From Miscanthus floridulus (taxonomy: Eukaryota; Streptophyta; Magnoliopsida; Poales; Poaceae): a stretch of 64,000 bases of DNA. Under the pieces are notes generated by a model. It saw nothing but the letters and a program-made list of their open reading frames with translations, was not told the DNA's origin and made no database searches. Of the stretch, positions 33,888 to 45,134 are shown piece after piece. Position numbers and translations under genes: made by a program. The first letter of the stretch is position 1. Every line of letters begins with the position of its first letter. The DNA is taken from the NCBI RefSeq assembly GCF_019320115.1, contig NC_089591.1, positions 59,199,702 to 59,263,701 on the forward strand, written 5' to 3'.

Positions 33888-35283
33888 ATGCGAGACACGT
33901 ACTCGTCCCCTCCGTCTTCCTCTTCGTCGTCGCGCTCTGTACCGTCATCCTACCCCTGCCTCAGTGCCTCGGTGGCCAAGGTCAACGTCGTTCTTCTAGT
34001 CATCTTGGCTACCTCCGGTCAACAGAAGAGAGCACGGCGACAGTGCCGACGGCAACCCGTGCGACTATTCAGATGGATGATGGGTGAGGGACGACGATGC
34101 TGCCGACGTGACGACCTACATGGAGGACTGCCCGTTCCTGGACCCCGGCTTCCGGTGCACGCGGAACGGCCGCAGGGACTCATCCTTCTGGCACTGGCGC
34201 TGGCGACCTCACCGCTGCGACCTCCCTAAGTAGGTAGCCCCCGCCATGTCATGACATCTTCATCTTCTTCCTGGATGTCCTAATAATCGTGACCTGATAT
34301 CAATGGTTTAAGTTGTTTATTAGGTTCAACGCGACGGACATGCTGGAGCGGAGCCGGAACGGCAGGATCGTCTTCGCCGGGGACTCGATCGGCCGGAACC
34401 AGTGGGAGTCCATGGTGTGCATGCTCACCGCCGCCGTGCCGCCCATGGCCAGCGTGTCAGTCGTCCAGAGTGTACGAGCGGTCCGGGAAGCTGATCAGCC
34501 AGCACAAGGGCTACCTCGCCATAGTTTTCGCCGACTACAACCTCTCCGTCTAGTACTACCGCGCGCCCATGATCAGTGATGGTCCAATGCTTCCCGGTGC
34601 CAAACGCGACAGGCAGCTGTGTGAAGGGAGCCGTCCGCCTGGACGTGCTCCCATGGCATGCCGACCGGTGGGCCGGAGCCGACGTGCTCGTGCTTAACAC
34701 CGGCCACTGGTGGAACCAGCATAAAACCGTCAAGGCGTACGTATGCATGCATGCCATTGGTTATTTTGTACCCTCTAGGTAACTAAAACACTAATTTGAG
34801 GTTGTTGTGCGTGTGTGGCTCATGAGCAGAGGAAACTATTTCATGGTTGGCGACCGCTTGAATAAGACCATGGACATCAAGGATGCTTTTCAATGGTCCC
34901 TGCAAACGGTGAAATATTAGGAATTGAGTAGTACTCGATTTTCCAAAAGCTATTTCTTCTTCAGGAGCTATTCTCCCTCACATTACAGGTAAGTTAAGCT
35001 AAGTGGTGTTAATTGCATTGTGATAAAGAGAACTGTGGCATATGGTATGACAATATATATGGTCTAGCAATTGCGACTATTTGAGGATATCTCCATGGCT
35101 ATAATGCTCAATCAACAATCTATATTTAAAAAAATAAACCTAGTGAACTTTAATTTTCTTCGTGAGTTATTCACCTAGGTAATTGCAGGGCTAAACTTTC
35201 TAGTCGATCGTAACCATGGTTTTTCTGCACCTGAAAATGGCAGCAATGGCACCTGGGACACTGGTGGTTCGTGCGCCAGCTAG
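33888..35283 (+). pseudogene. Trichome-birefringence-like (TBL) O-acetyltransferase pseudogene
   Basis: TBL proteins are Golgi-type polysaccharide O-acetyltransferases. Exon 1 has a hydrophobic N-terminus and the PMR5-type region: CDYSDG, MEDCPFLDPGFRC, FWHWRW, CDLP. GT-AG introns fit at 34230-34323, 34737-34829 and 34989-35243. Exon 2 carries the GDS motif in FAGDSIGRNQWESMVCML, then FADYNLSV and VLNTGHWW. Exons 3 and 4 carry GNYFMVGDRLNK, FFFRSYSPSHY and GTWDTGGSC. It is dead: TGA at 34078-34080, a frameshift near 34460, TAG at 34551-34553, TAG at 34918-34920, and a stop at 35281-35283. The C-terminal DxxH exon is missing and CACTA sequence follows at once. Confidence 0.85.
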
Positions 35284-35468
35284 CAAGAACCACTACTGAC
35301 CACTAACGTCCACTTAAAAGAGGCATCGATCGCCTCGGGAGGGTCGAGGGACCTCACAACCACACACGACAAAGTAGAGGAAGAGGTACCCTTGCCTCCT
35401 CCTCCACCCCTGCCTCCTCCTCCACCTGTACCTCCTCCTCCTCAGAGGATGAGTGAGCGGAAGGTAAC

Positions 35469-35642
35469 TCAGACGGCGACTGAAGGTACAGACGATGGTG
35501 GCCTCGTCTTGCCTCCACCCTTCCCTCGACCCCTAGGTCTACCCCGAGGTCTCTTCCCAGACCCCTCAGCTGCATCAGACCCTTTACGCGTCGCTGTCGC
35601 TTTTGAGTAAAGCGACGTTATCCTCTTCATACCGCCCACCAT
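35469..35642 (-). pseudogene. Start of CACTA second ORF with AT-hook-like motif
   Basis: Starts at the ATG at 35642 (MVGGMKRITSLYSKA), followed by a basic, glycine-rich RPRGRPRGRGKG stretch resembling an AT-hook. The frame stops at 35469. A second frame (35575-35354) continues with an acidic SSSEEEEV run, so a frameshift splits the original ORF. A splice-acceptor-like TTGCAG lies just upstream of the ATG. From memory it fits the accessory DNA-binding protein encoded beside tnp2 in grass CACTA elements. The fragment at 3006-3440 shows a later part of such a protein. Confidence 0.55.
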
Positions 35643-37500
35643 TGTTCAATCACCTGCAATTAAAAATAGTAAACCAATTAGCACAGATAATACATCAAAA
35701 TAGATGCAAAATAAACAAAACATACTTAGAAAATAACATGGTATGACAAATAATAAATCAATTAGCACGGATCATACATGTATTAGAAATAATCATCATA
35801 ATCGGGACTAGCTGGATCATAAGTCTCATCATCACTATCACGCATGTCGATATAATCATCCCCGTGCTCCGAAGGAGGAATGTCGTCATCACCGTCATTG
35901 CTTAGATGTAATCGCTGAAGTAATTCTAAGTCCTTCACATTCTGAACCTCATCTTCGGCGTCCTCGTCAGCACCACTTTCATTGTCTACTTTCATACCCT
36001 GAGCTTTGGTTAAGCCTATCTCAAAACTTCATTCGAGCCTATCTTCTTGAAAGAACTCTCCGTCATATGTGTTGGGGTCTATATTGTAATCTTGATTGTT
36101 TGGGACAGGTAGTTTACCATGTGGTGATACCTTGTACACAACATCCCAACCCTTAAGACAGTCTATAGTTTGGCACAGGTATGAGAGATAATAAACTTGT
36201 GTGGCCTGTTAAGCCATAATATAGACATCGTCTCCTGGTAAGACAGATGATTGTCGAATTTTGACTAGCCCAAGATTAGGGGTCCTGCCTCACTACTTTA
36301 GGATCAAACCAATGGCATTTGAATATAACAGGATTAAGAGGTTTGCAACCTTGAAACATGAGTTCATATATTTCTTCAATTCTTCCATAATACTCAACCA
36401 CATCTAAGCCTTGTGTAAAAACTTTGGTATTTGTGGTTCTTCGATTAGGGCCGACTCTGCTTGTGGCTTGTTGTGTGAAAGCGATATCCATTCACGTCAT
36501 AACCGGTAAATGACCTGGCCCTATAGGCACAACCATCGGCAACCTGTCTCAACTCAGCACTCATAGACGTATCGGTTTGTCCCTACAAGTTCAAGCAAGG
36601 TAGTTCGTTATATTAGTCACACGTATGAGCAACTTGTAATATCAAACTAAGTACGAGCCAAATTGAACAGTACCTTTTGTTTAAACCAAGAAATGAAATC
36701 GGGCATTCCATTTCTCGCACCCTCTTTAAGAAAGGTCAAAGTTTCCTACGGGGTAGGTTCCCTTGATTCATGCCAGAATTGTTCATAAAATTCCCTATAC
36801 CAACGAGAAACAAGGGAGTTGAACACATAATTGTGACTACTTGAGAAAAAGTTTGTTGAGAACTTACAGCATGTATGGCTCCACTTCAGATAGGTTGGTC
36901 AACACATATAGCATAATAGTACGCCACTCTTCATGTTTCAAGGTCTTGTTAGTCGCACCACTTGCACTTCCTAGTTGCCCTCGGAAAATGCTAAGGTTCG
37001 ATTCGTCTTTGCCAGCATTGTAACGAGGGGGTGGATTATGCACGCTAGGAAGGTTGTTAGCATAGTATTTTATTGTGAAGTTTGACACCTCCTCTAGAAT
37101 GTATGCCTCTACTATGGATGCTTTAATTTTGCATTTATTTTTACATTTAGTTCGAAGAACCTTTTGAAATCTCTCAATTGAATAACACCAACGGCCCTGC
37201 ACAGCCCCCCATTCGTGCCTCATACGGGAGGTGCAAAAACAAATGTTGCATCGAATTAAAGAAGCCAGGTGGAAAGATCTTCTTCAACCTGTAGAGCAAC
37301 ATAGGCGCTATTCTTTCCATGTCTGCAACCATGGTACGAGATAACTCCTTAGCACAAAGCTGGCGGAAGAAATTACTCAACTTCGCCAGCACTATCCAGA
37401 CATGCTTAGGGACATACATAGCCTCAAACCATCACTAGCAGTAGCCGCTCAAGCCATATGCGGTAGTCATGACTCTTAAGCCCGTTGATTCACAAAGTAT

Positions 37501-37505
37501 CTAAG
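37501..37505. repeat. Target duplication CTAAG (left)
   Basis: CTAAG here and at 51628-51632 flank the Tat-type element exactly, showing that it inserted into the CACTA transposase gene. Confidence 0.95.
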
Positions 37506-37629
37506 TGTTGGGGACCTAATACCAGGGTACCCTAGGAGGTGGAACCGATAACCACCAAATGTGAAAAACTTCTGGACGCATAAAGGCGTCATGTCATCCC
37601 TTGTTCGAGTAACAGGAGTTCGGTTCCGC

Positions 37630-37993
37630 CTCGCCCGACACCTTTGGGACGGGCTCGGTCTCGCCCGAGGGCCGAGGGATAAACTCCGTCTCGCCCGATG
37701 CCTTGAGGGCGGGCTCAGTCTCGCCCGAGGGCTAAGGTATGAGTTCCGTCTCGCCCAATCCCGGAGGGGCAGGGTCAGCCTCACCCAACGCCTTTGTGGG
37801 ATAACCCTGCCTCGCCCAAAGGCTCAAGGCTAAACTCCGTCTCGCCCGACGCCTATAGGGCGGGCTCGGTCTCGCCCGAAGGCTAAGGGATGGATTCCGC
37901 CTCGCCCGATCCCAGAGGGATAGGGTTAGTCTCGCCCAAGAGATAGGGATTGATCTCCGCCTCACCCGATGGCCCAGAACGAGCCTCGCCCTG
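37630..37993 (+). repeat. CTCGCCCGA array with 30-bp period in the 5' LTR
   Basis: CTCGCCCRA or one-base variants start at 37630, 37660, 37690, 37720, 37750, 37780, 37811, 37841, 37871, 37901, 37931, 37961 and 37985. The spacing is 30 or 31 bp except for the last. The units alternate in sequence, so the true repeat may be a 60-bp dimer. The 3' LTR has the same array from 50265. Confidence 0.85.
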
Positions 37994-38670
37994 ATCGATA
38001 TCTATCCCTCATAATGATGGGTACAGGACGAGACAAGACGTTCGGGTCAACCATGGCTCCAACGACCATACCCTGCGCCCTGGCAGGAAAAGGACTGCCA
38101 GGGAGCAACAGGACTGATGCTTTAGACCCTTCCGGGCGCCGCTGAGCCCAAAAGGTATTACAGGTGCGTGCATCTCACTCGGTAGAGTTGTAGGCGCCGC
38201 CTTCAGCTCTGGGACACGGAACCCAACGAAGATATACGACAACCGCTATGCTCTAAGAACGGATTTGCTATCTCCACGAACGACGGATACTCCATCACCG
38301 CGCTGTGGACCCGAGGGAGCGGGGCCCTCTTCCCGACCCCTCAGGTCCTCCCAGTCAGAAGGCCTTGGCCACGGCGCTACACCGGACCCCGACCCCGAAT
38401 TCTCCCAACAAGAATCATGGGAACCAGAAGGCGTATGGAGCAAGGCTGGGGGGAGGCTCCTAAGTCAAAACCACTGTACTATAGCCCATACCCTGGGGGC
38501 AGCATGCTGTGACTAATCTGACATCCTACAGAGATATCGACAACATCGTAAGCACTTATCTTCCTTCGCACTCATCAGAATGGGGGACCTGACCAGGCAG
38601 ACATGAGCCCCAAGGCTAAGTAGAGTACGCATCCTGGAGCCCTCACCCTTGTAAAGCCAGCCCCTTCATC

Positions 38671-38678
38671 TATAAAAG
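38671..38678 (+). promoter_or_regulatory. TATA-like box in the 5' LTR
   Basis: TATAAAAG in CATCTATAAAAGGGGATG, about 315 bp before the LTR end. The same box is at 51306-51313 in the 3' LTR. It is the likely core promoter of the element. Confidence 0.65.
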
Positions 38679-38993
38679 GGGATGCACATCCTCCATCAAA
38701 GGGACGGAAAAAATAGGACCGAACAATAGAACGCACTCATACACACAAGCAGATACGAAGCTCTCGACCACCTTTCAATCCTTCGATCAGAGACTTGGGA
38801 CCAGTCCCTCTCTCGGCAGTTTGTATCCCTTACTACAGACCGTTCACGGTGCTAATAACACAAGCAGCAACAAACTGGATGTAGGGACGTTCCGCCCGAA
38901 CCAGTATAAATCCTGTGTCCTTTAGCGCACCATCCGAGCCTAACGCGCATTACTATAAATTTACTTGCCGGTGCTTGTATGAAACACCGACAG

Positions 38994-39013
38994 TTGGCGC
39001 ACCAGGTAGGGGC
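38994..39013 (+). other. Putative primer binding site of the Tat-type element
   Basis: TTGGCGCACCAGGTAGGGGC lies 1 bp after the 5' LTR end, the expected place. The matching tRNA cannot be named from the sequence alone. Confidence 0.5.
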
Positions 39014-39039
39014 TTTGCGCGTTCCAAATCAGGTCTCGG

Positions 39040-41034
39040 ATGGCCACCCACGCAATCACCTAGGCCCCGGGCGCACACGTGCGTTTCGGCGACCTGGATT
39101 TCATCATCACACTAGGAGGAGAGCTGGCGCTGACTCACTCAGCCGCCCCATCTCCCCCTTCGATCAACCTCAGCCGTCTCAGGCTTGAGGGCCCACCGGG
39201 CAACTCCCGGGGAGTCCCGCCACCCAAGGAGACCTCTCACAATGCCACCATGTGTCCGGAAGGGTCCGTATGGAGCGCCCCGACAGCGTTTCCGTTCGGT
39301 CTCCGCAACATTGCGGCAACCGCTGGCCGCCTTCTGGCGCTACGTGTGGTTCAACCACCCAGGGACATCGAGTTCGTGGGAGCGATGGAGCGGGATACGG
39401 AGACCCTCTATGAGCTCCTCAACGAGGAGCCTGTATCGCTCTCCAACTTAGATTCCAGCAGGGGGAGCCACCACCCTTCCCGGGAGTGCTACATGATGCA
39501 GACCCCCGAGGGTCACATCGAAAGTGCCTCTAGGGAAGAGGCCACCCCTACAAACAATCCTAAGAGCAGATCTAGGGAAGAGGGGATAGCCCCATCTCAC
39601 CTGAGGATGGAGCAGCTAAGGGCTCGTCAGCAAGAGATCGATGAGGCCGGGCAAGGGCTCACACGGGAATACGCGGACATCAATCGCGAGATTGAACGCC
39701 GCAAAGACGGGGGGGCGCGCGCGCACCACAGCCCGCACCGTACATCAAAGGATCCTCACCGACGATAGGGCCTTTCCTCACTTTGCTCGGGCCAGCCAGA
39801 ACATCGCTGCAGCAACTGCCTTGCTGCATGGCCTCCTGGAGGCTGCGACGTTCGAGGATCAACACGCTTATCAGGAGATTCGCACGTTGCTCGAGCATGC
39901 AGCCGCGCAGCAGGCGGAAAGTTCGTTGTCTCGATGACGCAAACCCGACACCAGCCAGCGCGCACCCTTAGTGCGTCCCACCAAGGATGCATCCATACAC
40001 CAAACACCGCCAGCCGGCGGGCAGCCCTCCGTCGTCCCTGTACATCAACGCCTCGGCCGTGGCCGCGACGTACGCAGCATAATCGATGCCCGGAGACGTG
40101 CCCACGACGACGATGGAGAAGCAGCGCGCCGCGGCTATCATCCTCGACGTGGCGGGCACTACGACAGCAACGAGGACCGAAGCCTGAGCCCCGTCCTGCC
40201 AGGCCCTCAGGCTTTTGGCCGGCACATCCTCAACGCTGCGTTCCCTCTAAGGTATCGACCGCCTATGAACATTCCTAAATATTCTGGCGAAACAAATCCC
40301 GGGCTTTGGCTCGAAGACTATCGGCTTGCATGTCAGGCCAGTGGTGCGAGTGATGATAACTTCATTATTCGCAATCTCCCGCTGTTCTTGGCCGACTCGG
40401 CGCGAGCGTGGCTGGAGCACCTACCGTCCAATGCTATTCAGAGTTGGGCGGATCTGACTGAGATCTTCGTGGGTAATTTCCAGGGCACATACAAATGCCC
40501 TGGAAACCCATGGGACCTCAAGAACTGCCGTCAGAAAGCCGATGAAACCTCCGCGGGTACATCCGGTGCTTCTCCCGACAGTGCAATGAGCTCCCGAACG
40601 TCGCCGATGCCAACGTGATAGGAGCCTTTCTGTCCGGAACGACCTGCGAATCCTTGGTCCACAAGCTAGGACGCAGGGGCCCGCGAACTACCAAGGAACT
40701 CCTAGACATCGCCACTAGTCACGCCTCTGGAGAAGAGGCAGTCGGAGCCATCTTTGATCGCTCCGACGGAAAGATAAGGCGGGACGAGGACACCAGCGAA
40801 GGCGCCTCCAACCGTCCCGCCAAAGGGAAAAATAAGAAGCAACGGCGCGACAACTCACTCGCGGTCGCTGCCGACCGCAAAGGTGGCCGGAAGCCCACGG
40901 AGGGCACTCTGAACCACTTCGAGAAAATGCTCGAGGGGCCATGCCCAAACCACGCCTTCCCGGCCAAGCACCTATACAAGGAATGCGGCCTAATGCGCAA
41001 ATACTTGGCCGGGGGTCTGAACAAGGAGGAGTAG
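39040..41034 (+). pseudogene. Gag of the Tat-type element (broken)
   Basis: Best start is the ATG at 39040 (MATHAIT then TAG at 39061). The gag core is at about 40240-40620 with PMNIPKYSGETNPGLWLEDY, FLADSARAWLEHLP, WADLTEIFVGNF. A Cys/His cluster near 40940-40990 (CPNHAF, HLYKEC) corresponds to the nucleocapsid part. Lesions: TAG 39061, a frameshift near 39740, TGA 39935, a one-base loss near 40550 that moves the frame, and TAG 41032 at the end. Gag would form the particle that packages RNA. Confidence 0.8.
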
Positions 41035-44000
41035 GGGAAGGAGCCTGTTCCCACCACTAACGACACGGAGGAGAAGGACGACACCTTCCCAACTCCGACC
41101 GGTGCCCTCATGATCTTCGGAGGATCAGCGGCCTATGACTCCAAGCACCGCTAGAAGGTCACACGTCGAGAGGTCTATACCGCTGGACCGGCTATGCCAG
41201 CTTATCTCCGGTGGTCGGAATCCACCATAACCTTCGATCAGACCGACCATCCGGATACCATCCCACACCCGGGAAGGTATCCGCTTGTCATCGACCCGAT
41301 CGTTGGTCCAAAGCGGCTCACCAAGGTACTGATGGATGGGGGCAGCGGCCTCAACATCATGTACGCCAAGACACTCGACGAGATGGGCGTCGACCGAACG
41401 TGCCTTCACCCCGTCCGAGCACCTTTCCATGGCGTCGTGCCAGGAAGGCAAGCCGTGCCGCTAGGGCAGATTGACCTGCCTGTCACTTTTGGGGATCAAT
41501 CCAATTACCGGACTGAGACCCTCACCTTCGATGTAGTAGGGTTCCCGGGGACTTTCCACGCCATTCTGGGGCGACCATGTTATGCGAAGTTCATGGCCGT
41601 ACCCAATTACACGTACCTGAAACTGAAGATGCCGGGCCCCCGTGGGGTCATCACCATCGGCACCTCCTTCCAGCGCGCTTACGAGTGCGAGGTCGAATGC
41701 TGCGGACACGCATCCGCGGTCATCGCATCCAAAGAGCTCGCCACCCTCAGGGAGGAGGTCATTGAAGGGACACCCGACGCAAAGAAGTCATCTGGATCGT
41801 TCGAATCGGCAAAGGGCTCCAGGGACGTCCTCTTGGATCCCAGTAGCTCCGAGGGCAAAAAAGTCCGAATCGGGACCGCGCTCTCCTCCGCATAGGAAAG
41901 CGCGCTCGTCGACTTCCTCCGCGCCAACAGGGACATCTTTGCGTGGAAACCCTCGGATATGCCAGGCATCCTGAGGGAGGTCGCCGAGCATACTCTCCAA
42001 ATCCTCCCGGGCTCCAAGCTGGTGAAACAACGCCTGCGCTGCTTCGACGAGGAGAAACGTAGGGCCATCGGCGAGGAGATAGCCAAACTACTGGCCGCAG
42101 GATTCATAAAGGAAGTATACCACCCAGAATGGTTAGCAAATCCTGTTCTTGTCCGAAAAAAAGCGGGAAATGGAGAATGTGTGTTGATTATACTGGCCTC
42201 AACAAAGCGTGTCCAAAGGATCCATTTCCTTTACCACGAATAGACCAAATAGTCGATTCCACCTCGGGGTGCGAAACCCTCTATTTCCTGGACGCATACT
42301 CAGGCTACCATCAAATCGCGATGAAAGAGTCCGACCAGCTCGCGACATCTTTTATCACGCCCTTCGGATCATTTTGCTACGTTTCAATGCCATTTGGTCT
42401 GAAGAACGCTGGGGCAACGTACCAGCACTGTATGCTTAGTTGCTTTGGAGACCTCATCGGGCGAACCGTTGAGGCCTATGTCGACGACATTGTAGTCAAA
42501 TCCAAGCGGGCTGACCACCTTGTCGCCGACCTTGAACGCACCTTTGCGAAACTCCAGGCGAACGGCATCAAGCTCAATCCCGAAAAATGTGTTTTCGGGG
42601 TCCCGAGGGGCATGCTGCTCGGCTTCATCGTCTCTGAGCGTGGCATCGAAGCCAACCTAGAGAAGATATCAGCCATCACGAGGATGGGCCCGATCCAAAA
42701 CATAAAGGGGGTTCAGCGGATCACCGGGTGCCTTGCCGCCCTCAGCCGATTCATTTCACGCCTCGGCGAACGAGGACTCCCCCTTTATCGACTCCTGAAG
42801 AAAACTGACCGCTTCAAGTGGACGGCCGAGGCTCAGGAGGCACTTGACATGGTTAAACAATTTTTAACTAAGCCGCCAGTCCTAGTTCCTCCATGCGATG
42901 GAGAATCTCTCCTACTATATATATCGGCCACCACCCAAGTGGTTAGCTCCGCCTTAATAGTAGAGCGAGAGGAAGAGGGGCACGCCTTCAAGGTGCAGCG
43001 CCCTGTATATTTCATCAGCGAGGTGTTATCCGACTCCAAAACCCGCTACTCCCAGATCTAGAAACTCCTCTACACTGTCCTCATCACCAAAAGGAAGCTA
43101 CGCCACTACTTCGAGTCACACCTCGTGACAGTAGTGACGTCGTTCCCCTTCGGCGAGGTCGTTCATAGCCATGACGCTACGGGAAGAACCGCAAAGTGGG
43201 CACTCGAGCTGATGGATTAGGGCATTTCTTATGTCCCCCGAACGGCAATCAAATCTCAGGCACTGGCTGACTTCATCGCGGAGTGGACCGAGGTCCAGAT
43301 GCCACCAGCAGCCGTCGACCAAGAGTATTGGATAATGTACTTTGACGGATCGCTGATGAAGAAGGGCACCGGAGCAGGACTAGTCTTTGTATCCCCCCTC
43401 GGGGTGCACATGAGGTACATGGTTCGGCTTCATTTTCCCTCATCAAACAATACTGCAGAATACGAAGCGCTCATCAACGGCCTACGAATCGCCATCGAAC
43501 TAGGCATCCGACGCCTCGACGTCAGGGGCGACTCTCAGCTGGTCGTCAACCAGGTCATGAAAGAGTCAGGCTGCCACGATGTCAAGATGGAGGCATACTA
43601 TCGAGAGGTCCGACGTCTGGAGGACAAATTCGACGGCCTCGAACTCAATCATATCCCCAGGCGCCTCAACGAAGCGGCCGACACACTCGCAAAAGCGGCA
43701 TCCAGCCGAGAGCCGGTTCCAACAGGCGTCTTTGCCAGTGATCAACACAAACCCTCGGTACGCTATGCGGGGTCGGAACAAGCCGACGATGGCCCTTCTA
43801 GTCCGATCCCCAAGGCCGATCCGCCAACTGTTCCTCCTGACCCCGAGGTCATGGAGCTTGAAGAAGATCCAGCAATGGAATCCGATCCTCCCAATGACTG
43901 GAGAACGCTTTACCTCGACTATCTCCTCCACGACGTACTACCGACCGACAAGACGGAAGCCCGGCGGCTCGTGCGACGCGCCAAATCCTTTGTTCTTGTA

Positions 44001-45134
44001 GAGGGCGAACTCTACAAACGAAGTCACATCGGAATTCTGCAACTTTGTATCCCTGACGAACAGGGAAAACTCCTACTGAGCGACATCCACGGTGGGGCAT
44101 GCGGACACCATGCCGCACCAAGAACCTTGGTTGGGAAGGCATTCCGACAGGGTTTCTATTGGCCCACCGCAGTAGCTGATGCCGAGCAAATTGTACGCAC
44201 CTGCGAAGGGTGCCAATACTATGCTCGGCAAACACACCTCCCGGCCCAGGCTCTCCAGATGATCCCCATCACGTGGCCCTTCGTGGTCTGGGGGCTTGAC
44301 TTGGTTGGGCCACTTAAAAAAGCACCCGGAGGCTTTACCCACCTGCTTGTCACCATAGACAAGTTCACAAAATGGATTGAAGCTCGGCCAATATCCATAA
44401 TCAAATCCGAGCAAGCTGTGTTGTTCTTTCTCGACATCATCCATCGCTTTGGAGTACCGAACTCCATCATTACAGACAATGGCACACAGTTCACTGGTAG
44501 GAAATTCATTCGTTTATGTGATGAACAACACATCCGAATCGATTGGGCAGCCGTCGCGCACCCCCGGACGAACGGACAGGTCGAGCGCGCAAACAGCATG
44601 CTTCTTCAAGGCCTCAAACCTAGAATTTTCAACCGGTTGAACAAGTTCGGCGTGCGTTGGCTCGCTGAGCTCCCAGCTGTGCTCTGGAGCCTAAGGATGA
44701 CTCCTAGCCGGGCCACCGGCTACACACCCTTCTTCATGATCTACGGCTCCGAGGCCGTTCTCCCGACGGACCTCGACTATGGAGCACCAAGAATCAGAGC
44801 ATATGACGAAAAGGGAGCCGAGGCATCTCACCAAGATGCCATGGACCAGCTGGACAAGGCCCGCGACATCGCCCTCCTCCGTTCAGCCAAGTACCAGTAA
44901 GCGTTACGGCGGTACCACAGCCGACGGGTGCGGTGTCGAGCCTTCAACGTCGGAGACCTCATCCTCCGCCTTGTGTAGAGCAACAAGGATCGTCACAAAC
45001 TCTCCCCGCCCTGGGAAGGGCCCTACATCGTCGTGGAAATACTTCGCCCAGGCGCCTACCGGTTGAAAACCATCAAAGGCGAGGTCTTCACCAATGCCTG
45101 GAACATTGAGCAGCTACGTCGTTTCTATCCTTAA
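41035..45134 (+). pseudogene. Pol of the Tat-type element: PR-RT-RH-aRH-IN with seven stops
   Basis: Protease has the active-site stretch LMDGGSGLNIMYA (about 41330). Reverse transcriptase spans about 41960-42700 with DYTGLNKACPKDPFPLPRID, YSGYHQI, MPFGLKNAGATYQ and catalytic AYVDDIVVKSK (about 42475). RNase H follows (to about 43100), then a second RNase H at 43299-43700 with [15 protein letters not shown] and DSQLVVNQV. Integrase has an H-H-C-C zinc region ([18 protein letters not shown]) and a core with [16 protein letters not shown] and GQVERAN. Nonsense codons lie at 41152, 41893, 43059, 43218, 44898 and 44976 besides 41032, and a frameshift near 42165. Pol ends at TAA 45132-45134. Confidence 0.9.

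Larger units (their letters stand above)
37506..38992 (+). repeat. 5' LTR of the Tat-type element
   Basis: Starts TGTTGGGGACC and ends AACACCGACA; same length as 50141-51627. It holds the 30-bp-period CTCGCCCGA array and a TATA-like box. Confidence 0.95.

Noticed and set aside
35291..35296. CACTAC next to the TBL stop as the missing left end of the CACTA element
   Set aside because: Bases after CACTA do not match the right terminus (CACTATCGGAAACAGG), there are no TTGCCGAGTG repeats nearby, and no CTG duplication matches 57549-57551.
38246..38516. ORFs within the LTRs (38.2-38.5 kb and 50.9-51.1 kb)
   Set aside because: They occur in both LTRs only because the LTRs are duplicates; no domain and no coding signature.
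43566..44599. Several minus-strand ORFs of 120-130 codons
   Set aside because: Shadows of the Tat integrase and RNase H coding region.
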